Of a DNA stretch of 64,000 bases, positions 31,648 through 43,700 are shown in pieces; position 1 is the stretch's first letter; each line of letters starts with the position of its first letter. Source of the DNA: Ctena decussata (Eukaryota > Mollusca > Bivalvia > Lucinida > Lucinidae); NCBI GenBank assembly GCA_963989385.1, contig OZ022498.1:317501-381500 (forward strand), written 5' to 3'. The position numbers and the translations under genes were made by a program. The notes under the pieces were generated by a model. It did no database searches, was not told the DNA's origin, and worked only from the letters and a program-made list of their open reading frames with translations.

Positions 31648-31767
31648 TGTTCTATCAAATGATACAGTTGCTATATGCTGGAGGTCAGGGGAAATGTCAA
31701 TTCCTGTTACTTTTCCTTCATGCCCGGCCAGGGTTTTCAGAGGGGTCCAGGTTGGGTGAGCCCATAT
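31609..31767 (-). CDS. PRPF4: PRPF4 last coding exon
   Basis: Acceptor tttgcag|. Encodes [20 protein letters not shown] and then [15 protein letters not shown] and TGA at 31611-31609, the last WD40 repeat. The tail SSEAKGGL is longer than the human MAE ending. The bases for FKLW through stop are repeated three more times in the 3' UTR. Confidence 0.95.
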   Translation of the reverse strand: MWAHPTWTPLKTLAGHEGKVTGIDISPDLQHIATVSFDRTFKLWSSEAKGGL

Positions 31768-34700
31768 CTGCAAAAATGAAATATAAAACATATAAATACA
31801 TGTAATGAGAAAAATACATGGTTTTCCAATTTCTGCTTTTATACATTATCATTTTCTATTACAAACTCAGCTTACAGAAATTCTTCTTTTAAAATGGTCC
31901 CATGCAAGTTCATCTCTATTTTGCGCTGTCACAATGCATTTACAATAGTGCTACTATGAAATAAATATGAAATTAAATAAGCTAGTTATTTTAAAAAAAC
32001 CAAAATTAGGAGTTTTGCCCCCATATAGCTCACCTGGTTCAAAATAGACAAACTCAACAACTTTTTTTTTTTTTTTTTTTAACAGAAACACTTCTAGAAT
32101 TTAACTTTTAAATATATTACATGTATTGGATACGACATCCAAAAAAGTGACAGAAAAAAAGAAAAAAACACACACATGGAGTTTACTGTTAAAATCTATG
32201 ACTAATACTCACTGAGTTTCTTTTCCCAAAACTGCAAATTTTAAGTGCAATTTTTACTATTTTAACGGTATGAACTTGTATTATGCAAAGTTGTTCTAAG
32301 ATACATGTAGCAATAAGGTCTCTAAATGACCTAAACCTAGAGAAATGAGTTATGCTGGCTCTACAACATGAACAAGTATTCTAATTAGAAGAAGCCAAAT
32401 TAAAGCCAGTCTTGCCACTTCTAATATAACACCTTGTTTGAGAACATTTGTCAGCCATTTTTTTATATTTTATGCAAATATATATATGTATGACCTTTGC
32501 TTTACATGAAGTAAAAATAATGATCCATCAGAAAATCATAATGGTGTAATGTGTTGGCCATACTGGAAATTTGTAACTTTAGTACATCCTTTATCCCCTT
32601 GATGACCAGTAGACTCTTCTACCTGGCTCTACAGACAGGTCCATTTCCAATTAAAGGGGTGTCAGCTTTATTTTTACTGATTTTTCTTTTAATTAAAAAA
32701 TCCAATATTTAAGGCAAACCTTGTAGACCCTGATCAGATGCCCCAGTTAAGGCATCTAATCTGATTCTACACTGTTTGTCAATGCTCCTTATGCCTTTTA
32801 TGGGTATCTTGACATTAAATGTTGCTTCAACTGGAGGACTGGAATAGCATAAGTCAGACTTACTTTTGCAGTGGAATCATATGACGTTGTTACCAGGTAT
32901 CTTCCATGTTCAGCTGAAATCACAAGGAAAATCTTTAAGCATCATTTGTGTTTGATACAATGAGCTGTGAGACAAGACTGCCATTAGACCTAAATGCATC
33001 TTTTCTGGGCTGATGCGATTATGTAAGCAGGCAGCTATCTTGGATCAAGATTTTAATCATATATGAGCATCAAACCCATTATGGTCATGTAGCCACAACC
33101 TGTCTGTCTCATTGAGGCTCCATATTAAATTTGAATACATTAGGCCAAGTGGCCTTAATGAAGAAATCTTTGAAATTGTTGATAAATATATGAGACCTTG
33201 GACAAAAGATAGCTTTTAAATTTTCACAAAGATTGGACAAATTACAGACTTCGAATTTTCACCAAGGTTGCATAGATATATCATGAACTATACATGTATC
33301 TATGCAACCTTGTTGAAAATTCAAAATCTGTCGTTCAGTTAAAGCGATATTTAACATTCAAAGTCCTGCGGTAAACTTGAAACTGGTCAGGGTATAACCT
33401 GAATCATCTCCTAGGACTGTCCAAATGATATACCAATGCAAGCTCAGTGGAAATCCACTATGGAAGGACTTCAACTCTAGGGTGGACATCAAGGCATACT
33501 GTGGTTTGAGAACGGGATCAAGGTCATCAAACCTAATCAGCTCTATATAAGAACTGTCCATTGATACAGCCGAGTTGGTGGAAATTCACCAATTGGTTCA
33601 GCATAAAGAAGAAGTTAACGGCAAGGTCTACATGAAGTGTTGATAGACAAATGGATGGAATGACAGCTGAAATGAGGGATGGACAGAGAACCAGATACCT
33701 ATATTGCACTTTGCTAAAACAGGCCTAGCAAAATCTCCCATTTACTGATTTAGCTGAACATTACACAACAGAATGTCTTTTCCATATACAGGCATGACAG
33801 ACATCTTGGTCACATGACAATCATTCAAACAAAACTATTCCTTCGACCTACAGGGCTCCACATGAACTTTATTTTCAATAGGCCTAGTAGCTCAGGACAA
33901 GAAAATATTTGAAATTGATGAAAAAAAGGGACCTTGGACAAAGGTCAACAAATTACCTTTACCCCTGGTACTGCAGTTACTAAACAATCTTCATGTTCTC
34001 ATTACATTCACTGTACATACCTTTATACCCTAGACTTCAAGAGTCTCAGGTAAACTAATGTAATATTTTTCCATACAAAAGCACATGGAAGCAAATTTGA
34101 CCTTTCTGTAAAAAATAAGTTAACCTAAGGTCATCATTAGAAACTTGATAGTACATGAGCCCCAGATGCTGTATACCAAATTTGAAAGTCATCAGCCATT
34201 TGGTCTTCGAGAAGATTTTTCCCCATATATGGGTATGACTTTTACTGGTCATATGACCACAACCATTCAAACAAACTTTCACTCCATCTGTCACCAGTAT
34301 TTCAGTCATATTGAGCCCATGAAAGGCTAATAATGAATGGTTGAGTGCAATGGAACCCCAGCAAAATTTCAACCCAATATCCCTAGCTCAGCAGGCCAGC
34401 ACTTAACCACTAAGCTAATGGGGCCAGGATTCATTCCATCAACCGATTGCGGCTCCATATGAAATCTGGCTTCATTTGACATTGTGGTTTTAAAGAAGAA
34501 AAAAAGTTCCATGTTTGTTTCACTGATTCCCCAAGAGTCAAGGATTGTATGTCAGGTAAATATTCCGAAACTTTAAATATCAAGATGCAAGTACTGTACT
34601 TACGTTGAAATTTGACTTTACTGACAAGGTTGGTATGGGATGGTATCGTATATATACATTTTCTCTGTCTGATATCCCATATCCTGGCTGTGTTGTCCTC

Positions 34701-37700
34701 ACTACCAGTAGCCACATGGTAACTGAAATACACAAGTATGGGGTTCCGTATTAATTCGGTTATAAGACTGGGATTAACTCATCCAAAATTATCCCAATTT
34801 GTCAATCACTCGTGTATCTGATTTTTCGCTTCCAAAAATAATCCTGAATATCTAGATTCATCTTGCAAGATGGTTCTGGAAAGAAAAAATCTCATCTTAT
34901 AACTGAATAAATATGGAAAAACATCCTCTGCAACATGCTACAGTATTTCCCATACACTTATTATCCAGGTCCTAGCTGTTCAAAGCATTATTAGCTTTAC
35001 AAAGCCTTTAGTCAGGATTTATTTTAAGTCTTATAGTACCAAAAAGTCTTGTCTGCTGAAAAAAATGGCAGCGTTTTTGCGTACAATACACTTGAAAACT
35101 AACTAGGTTAAAGAGGTTGTTAGTTTAGAACCACCAGGCCCAATTCTGAACTGACACAACCATGTTGGCATTTAAAAATCCATTGTCCCATCAAGAGGTC
35201 TTTCATTACAATTCCATTTACAAGGCACTTAGGCAGCTGCCTTTTATTCTGAAATTTTGTGTAAATAAACATCAACTATACAAAAAACAACCTGGGTTGT
35301 TTCATATCTATATATATTGTGACCCCTGTTACCCATAGAGGTTGCAGAAAAGATCTATATGATCAAAATCTCCTGAAAGTTCGTTTAAGTAATGTAACAA
35401 GATGCTGACCACACAGCACATGTATACCCACTGGTCTGTATATGCATAGTTTAGATATACCTTACCTCAGATTTTCTAATGACATAGTTAGAATCAGGAG
35501 ACTGGATATACATGTACTTTTAAAGGAAACAACTCTGTCATTTTCTAAACTGCCTCTCGTCTCAATGGGATCAACTCTTAATAGGAAAGCTTTTGCACTT
35601 CTCCATGAATATTCCTTAAGACTTTTGTAAGGGTTTTATACCCCTGGGGCCGTATTTATAAAACCACTTAAGTCGTTGCTATGCTGTTGCTAAGGCTCAA
35701 TTTCTATCTTGGAGATTCCCTACAACTATGAAATTTGCTCTGGAAAGACTGTTCCTCCAGAGCAAATTTCACAGTTGTAGGGAATCTGCTTGATAGAAAT
35801 TCAGCCATAGCAACAGCATAGCAACCACTTAAGTTGTTTTATAAATACGGCCCCAGGAAAGCAAACAGGAAATCATAAAATCTGTCTCCCTTGGAGAAAA
35901 AGTGGCTAAAAACAGATGAATCTGTTCACATAGTTTCCTTTACAGTGGAACATAAAATAATGAAGAATGGCCTCTATGAAATGAAATGGCAGGGGTAAAC
36001 TTACCCATCTGGACCAAAATCAACTCCTAGAACCTCCTTGAGATGACCCTCTAGAAACATAATACATCTCCCTGTCCGTAGATCCCATACTCTACCAAAC
36101 GCATCAAGTCCCCTGGAAACCAACAGGAGTTATTGCAATGAATTAACTAATACATATCTATGAGATTTTAGTTTTGCCTCCCTTCTCAATAGTCAGAGAG
36201 GCACCATGGTCAAGGAGTTAGAGACGCTTGGTTATGGTGCAAAAGGTCGTAAGTTCAAACTCCAGCTTGGGTTAACTTGCAACAGGAAAATTTTCTCTGT
36301 CAACTAAGCAGTAAATGGGTAAGTTTTTCGCATCAGGGAAGGATAAGGCAGCGAAATGAGAAGGCTGGGCTTTGCCTTTCATATGCTGTGCCCAAGATAC
36401 AGTGGGCCTTTAACCCCACTGCTGCCCCTATGGCCACTCAACTATGAGACCTTTACCTCAATAGTTGACACTTCAGAGTGCAAGGACTCCAGACAATACT
36501 GAGTTAGCTGTCAGAATCTATACTGAACGCCAAAAGAAACGCATACAAGTTTAGGTTCAGTTTTCTTCTGTCAACTGATATATGTTTTTAAATCATATAT
36601 AGCAGAAAACACTACTGACGTCTGCCAGCAATATAAACTTATCTTCTTGCAAAATTAAACTTGGATTGAAGAGTTATCTCAATTTATCGTAAAACATTCA
36701 AAGTTGTTGTAAGAGTTGTCTTTCCTTTTGGCGGCATAACAAATTGTTTCCAATACACGACTCTGATGTGTGGTTATGAAAAAACGTCGGTTTTATTACC
36801 ATGGTGTTCTTCTTAGGAACATGACAGCAGTTTGAAGTTGAACACTTGTCAAATTATCTCCCTTGCAATTAAACAAATAGCAAAATGGGAAGTTCAATAA
36901 CACCAAAAGTTCTGCAGTGCTACGAATAATTTCTTTGCAAAGCTTTTTATTTTACTCTTGTTAATTCATTTAACCTCTTCGTATGAATGGTTTCTGTTCT
37001 TTTCAAGAAATACAGGGTGTTAAAAGGTCTATTGAAATCCAATGGTAAGCCAGTGTTACTGTTTCTACTGCCAACTTTCACCTGATTGTTTCTCTAAAAC
37101 GCAAGGCTCGACTGCTTTGATTTTTTCGCTGCTTCTTACCCTTGCCGCGGACATTATGTCTGGAGAAAATAATCAGCTGAACATATTTTGGAATTTAAAA
37201 TTCAGCTTCTGAAAGTATGGTGACTTTAAGTTTAACCCCATCACAAAAGCAAGCGTTCTGGTCTCTAAAGTTTATGGAATATCGATGCGTTAAGGTGCTC
37301 ATTCTGTCGGAATATCATAAACAAAGTAACTCAAAATGTCTAAATAAGAGTATATACCTATACCTTCAAATAAATTGGGCGTATATATTGTATGCGTTTC
37401 TTTTGACGTTCAGTATATTTACCTTACAGCAGAGGGAGACAACAATGGCTGAGGAATGGATAAAGGAGTGTACCAGTTAATGAACTTTACATTATGTGAG
37501 CTTATAGGGTTTAACATGACTTTCAATGTACAAGTTTGACACAGATAAACACATAGCAAACCATAAAGTACTTCAGAAATTACACAACAAATGACCTCAC
37601 ATCTAAGGCTCATTTTCTTTCACTTAATGTCTTCCAAATGTCAGATCACACATATGAAGACAATTTTTATCAGTACACATGAAACTTACCCTGTGACAGC

Positions 37701-40700
37701 TAATGCCCCATCATTCTGAAAGGCAATATCATACACAGGTTTACTATGGCCTTCCTGGTGTAGTATTTCCTCCTGTGCCTCAAGGTCCCACAGTCTCCAC
37801 GAATTGTCATAACTGAAGGGGAGAAGATTACACTGGGTCATAATTTCTTTGAAGTCATAAACTATGCTTTACATTTCACAAACTGACAAAAGACTGTTTT
37901 TCAACTACTAACACACAGTCATGTAGTACAACATTAGAATTGCTCATTTCAAAGTACACGTTATCTTTGAAGTGAAAAAACAAATCTGCTTTAATGTGAT
38001 CAATTCAGCATCACTGCCCAGAAAGAACTTGGAGCAAGTTCTGCATTCCTGTCCATCTAAAAAAAAGCCTTGAACAAAAGCTCTTCTCCAAATCCACAGA
38101 AAATATTCTTTTTGAAACCTTTGTCAAATTCACTTCCACATTAGTCTACTGGTATTTCAAGTCAGGCTACTAAATTTATGTTTGAAAAGAGTTTAGCCTG
38201 TCGCTGTTAGATATCAACACGTGCAGAACCTGATCAGACTACTTCTCAAACACAGTTTGGTCTGCATCCGCATGTTTTTGTAAATTAAAATGAATTTTAG
38301 TCACTATCAGTACTTTCTGATTCTGAAAACAACCCAGACATTTCTACCTGTTTACCCACCAAAAAGTTTGAATGGGAGCACAGCAAATAAATTTTGATAG
38401 GTTGCCTAAAAAGAAACAATTTTTATCATATGAGGTTGCTGTTTTTCAGTGGATAACGTCATGTCATAAAATCGTATGACCACACGTATAATAACACTTT
38501 GGCGCGTACACATAACGTCATTGACAGCCTCCATGTCAACAATGCGTTTTTTTATTGAAATAATGTTCAGTTTGGAAGTATTAAAATCCCATTTTAAAGG
38601 GTCATATGATAAACAGAACATTACTACTCGTGATCATTTAACATGAAATTTATGAAACTTGCCGAAGGCTCGTTTGATAAATTTCATATGAAATGACCAC
38701 TCATGTAAGATCCTCTATATGATAGCTCCCAAACATACAATTACTGTATATGTATGACAACCTGCAAACAACAACTATTTACCCTATTCCCAGACAACCT
38801 CCTTCCATCTGTGATGGAATCTTCCATTTACGAATTCTGTCTTGCACAAAAGCAAACAGGCAGTAACAAAAGTTGATTCCCTTTGTACAAAGGGAATCAA
38901 CTTTTGTTTCCGACTATTTGCTTTCCTGATACCCATACACTTTTAGTCTAATCAGGGGCTACACTGTTTGCTAGGCATTTATGTTGAGATGCTCAGGATA
39001 ACTACTGTTTACATACCAACAAGTTCCTAGAAATCTCCCTGAGGGATGATAGGCCAGTCTTGATACTCTGTATGGTGCATGACCTTCTATGTCTGCAATA
39101 GGCTCTTCACTGAAATACATCAACAAGACAATCTATCAAAATGAACTTCTGATGTATTGCTAATATATGTCTGGGCTTTTGCTGTTTGTTTCTCTTTTTT
39201 TTTTCACTTTGTTTCTCTATTACTATATCTAAATAGTGGCAAAACAGTACTACACAATCTTTATTGACTACATTCATCATTAAGTGCTACTTGATATATA
39301 CCCATCCCAAAATGAGTTGCACCTGACATGCACCAAATCCATGCTAAGCTACAGTATATATCTTTATATAAAAATCTGACATAATGTAAACAAGTTATGT
39401 GGGGAAGAAGTAGACAGAAGAAGAGGTGGGAACACAGTATTAAAGAGTGGACAGGAATGGACTTTGCCATCTCAGTTAGGGCAGCTGTAAACAGGACAAA
39501 TGGAAAAGGATCGATTCGAAATCAGCTGTGGTGCCCCAACGACCTTGTAAGGTTACAGAAGAGAATAAAATAGATCATGAGGAAACCAATCTTCTTAACC
39601 CAGCATTAAAGAGAGGCATAACTCATTCAAGACCTCAGCTATGGCTCCTATTTTGTTAAACTTGATTTGTATTCTGTCCATATGAATATCTTTTACTCCA
39701 AGTGCACTAAAATATGATACTGTAGAGCAAAGATGCCTTGAATTTTTAGGCTTAGGGCATCCTACCAGCATTGGCTTAAAGAGGGTGAGGGCCTGCTGTG
39801 CTTCCAATTGTTGCAGGATGGGATTTTTTTTTTTAGTATTTTCAGGAGCCCTGGAAGCTCAGCTCAGTATGTTATGCACTGGCCTGCTGATCTAGAGATC
39901 AAAGACCCCCTGGAGGCAGAAATCTTTCCAACGGTAAGTGGGGTTTCACTGCACACTGTATTTCATTATCACCCTACCATCATCTTATGACTTAAATATA
40001 CTGTTATAAGGGACCTAAGTTTGCAAGTCATCCATCCCTTTGAGACAGTATTTTAGTCTGTATCCAGCCGTCTGCCAGAGAGAGGGAGAAAGATGAGGAA
40101 GACAGAATAGATGATGGATGGATGAAATGATGAACATATTTGTTCAATTTCAAAAAAAAAAAAATTTGGCTTCCATCAGCCCAGTGATTTCAGAAGAGAA
40201 AATGTTTGAAAATTGTTGATGATGGACTGACAGATGGACAATGGATGACTGAAGCCATATTTTTTTTATTTGGATGGCTCATCTATGTGTCCAAAGGCTC
40301 AAAAGGCTAATATATGTGACACTAATGCAAGTTGTTAAGTACCTGATAAGGTTCCAGAGTTTCACAGCACCATCCTGACTACAGGTGGCCATACAACAGG
40401 CTGTGTCCTCTAGCTTCACTGTAGCCTCGGGGTGGAATACTATAGCACCAACCCTCACATTATGACCTGGAAGAAGGAAGCAAGATATTTGTACACAGTA
40501 CACAGATGTCCTTGCCTCATATATTTTTTTCGAAATCTTGTTACTTGCAGAACTGCAGACAGAAACTTTTTTCTGAGTATCAGTTGTGCTAATGTCTGTA
40601 GCTGTCTGGGCATGCAAGTATGATCACTGGCATATATTCTAAGCACTAAGTGCCCTTGGCCATGAGGGTTGTATTACAAACTAAAGTGTGTGCTATTCAG

Positions 40701-43700
40701 AAACATTTCAGCTTGTAGACTGCATCATGATTTCAGGTAACTATGATACTGTTCTGTAAAAAAAATATTTCATTGTGTCCCACTCCCCCACCCACACCTC
40801 AACAACTCAGCACAAACTGTCGCGTCGCGTAGCGCAGTCAGTAGGGCACCTGACTCATAAGTCAGAGGTCCTGGGTTCGATACCCGGTCTGGCCACATAC
40901 TTTCGTTTCTCCTTCCGCTGATTCAAGAAGGGCAGTTGTCAGTTACTGGCAAAAGTCTGTGTACTGGTTAACTGCTTAGGAGGTCTAACCCTGCCCAGGA
41001 ACAGTGTGGTTAGGTTAACTGACCGTCCCGACATGACCATAGCTGTTTACCATGGATGTAAAGCAACAAATCAATCAGTCAAAAATCTCAGCAGAAACTG
41101 CCTTTGAGGAAAGAAGTCAACCTGATGGGAAATAATGTTATCCTTTCCTAGAGTAATAACAGAGAAATACTCTGCTATCTGTCTGAAGCTCTTAGAATAA
41201 AACTGATATTAACATATCTTGATTAATGAAATTAAAGCTGTTGATATATATCTGTATATGCTTGGAAAAAATGCAAATTACATAACAAAGTAAACTTACC
41301 TCTGAGATTTCTTATTAAGGTACAATCTGGAACTGACCACAGCTTACATAACCCTGACCTAGAAATTAAAAGGTAAAATTTACTGAATGTTCATCAAGAG
41401 ATGACTATTTGAGAAAGTTGGAAGCAAGAAATTAATTAAATGACAACTTGCATGGGTGACTTTTAATGAAAACAAGAGCTGTCACCAGACAGCATAGCTC
41501 GCCTCAACTGGTGCTTGCCCATCATGAACACAAATGGGAACTTGACCTCCAAGGTCAATAAGGAAGGTGATGCTGCTACCATGTAAAACTATGGAGCAGT
41601 ATCTGTCAGCAGTCTTGGTATAACTTTCCAATTAGGCAGTGTAAACTATAAACCTTCAGCCTTTGACCTTGACCTAAAGGTCAATGTGAGAGGTGGGGCT
41701 GGTACTGGGTAAAACTCTGGACCAGCATCTAACAGAATCCTAAGTATTAACTTAATTCATCCATACACTAGGAAAATTTAACAAAAATTTTAGAATGACA
41801 TTTGTATATCCATGACCTTGACGTCAGTCATCAAGGGTATATCCATGACCTTGACCTCAGTCATCAAGGGGGTTGGGGCGGTATTGCATAAAAATTTATG
41901 GGTTTTTGTAAACAGAAGACCAAAACAGTTCCACCTTGACCGCGGAAACCTCCCAGCTCTCTGGGTTGTCCAAATGATACATATATGAAAGTCTGGGGAA
42001 AACACACTGGAAAACTTACTTCTAAGTTCTCCTATGAAGTGCAAATAGGGTCATGGTCAAGTTGCCAAAATCTAATTAGCCCTTTTACTTGAACCTATAG
42101 AATACCCATACTAATTTGGTGAAACTATATCCGTTGGTTTTACAGATTATCTTGGGGACATGGAAAAAATTTACCTTTCTCAGCCCACCTGTCACCTTGG
42201 CAAGTTTTAATGTGTATCAGTATATCACCATGTTTTCTTGCCGTTTTTTCAAAGATAGACAACTTTTGTAAATTTCTATTTGTTTCCCTGTGAAGGAAAT
42301 CTTTCCGAAAATGGTCTATTCTTAAAAGAAAGAATTTGAGCCTACAAAAAGTGAATTGTTTAAACTTATGACTCCACTGAATGAAAAGAACAAAGTTGCT
42401 TTCTCTTTATGAGTAGACTAAAAGAACTTCAAAGTTTTCATCCAAGAAAATTAAGTGTCTGGTAGCTCATCTGGTTAAGCCTTAGCCTGCTAATCTAGCC
42501 ATCCCAGGTTGGAGTCTTGCTCAAGACTAACATCTCTTCAACCATAAACAAGGTTCCATTTCACACAGCCTTCTATTACCACCCTCTCATCCTCCTGGTA
42601 TGACTGAAATACTGTTGAAAAGGACATAAAATTGCAAGTTTTTTATCCATGAAAACTCCATATCCAATTTCCTATACCTACCATGAGGCCACTGCCAGTA
42701 TTTTACTGTTAGGACTGAACTGACAGAATGACAATGGTCTCTGATCACCTATCTGGCTGCACTCATTGTTCACTGACTGTAACAAACATAAAACAAGAAC
42801 TTTGTAGAAACCTACATCTTACATGTTTGCAAATTGTAATAAACAGACCTAAACCAGAAAACTCTACACAAGTTAACGCGGCCAATGCCCTGGAAAAGCA
42901 ATACCTCTCTTGTATTCTCCCAGCCACAAGTATTACAATGCAGAGCATATTTTGAAACTGAGGGTAAAAAAGTTACCCATATTTGGACAAACAGGCTTGA
43001 GCAGGCTGAACAGATGCAGATCAGACTGTAATTTTCATCAAAATTTTATACAACAGTCCCTAACTGACAAGTGGACTGGCCCATTTTCAACGATAGAAGA
43101 GTTTATTACAGAAATGAGTATAGTGTCCAAGTACTTATGGTGAATACATGTACAGAAACAGATCTCATTTCTCAATCAAACCTATGCTCAACATTTATCC
43201 CTGTATCTTCTAACTTAAGTTGAACTGATACACTTGAAGTTTACCCATTAATCTTTTAATTCACATGAGCTGTCACAGACAGTATAGCTACCTTACCATA
43301 CAGACTTTAACAGTGAGATTGAAGTGCCAATTTACATGATGAGAATCTAATTGTCACCATGAAGCCTCTCTTATGTGTCTGTTCACACAAGTGACCTGAT
43401 TATCTGACTTACCCTTAACCTCTTATGTAGGTCTTGTTGTAATACTGTCTTCTGGGCAGCATAATGTACATTCTGCTTCTCTTTCTGAACTCTGTCCTTG
43501 GCTCTAAAATTGACAAAATCATATAATATCATTATCATACAATCAAAATATAACTAACATTCACTGGTTGATCTGATGTCATATGCAGACCAATACTTGG
43601 AAATTCTTACTGGTTGGTAAGACCTATTTTTCATCCAGATGTCAGTAGTCTTGACCTAATGTCTTATAAGTGATACATTACAAAATTATGTCATACTGAT

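Noticed and set aside
40828..40897. Functional tRNA-Met gene
   Set aside because: The anticodon loop is one base short, and the head is followed by a SINE body and an AATC-like tail.
43413..43424. Alternative PRPF4 donor at gttaag
   Set aside because: Its use would put a stop early in the next exon; gtaagt nine bases further keeps the frame and matches the conserved HKxLRSxNN junction.
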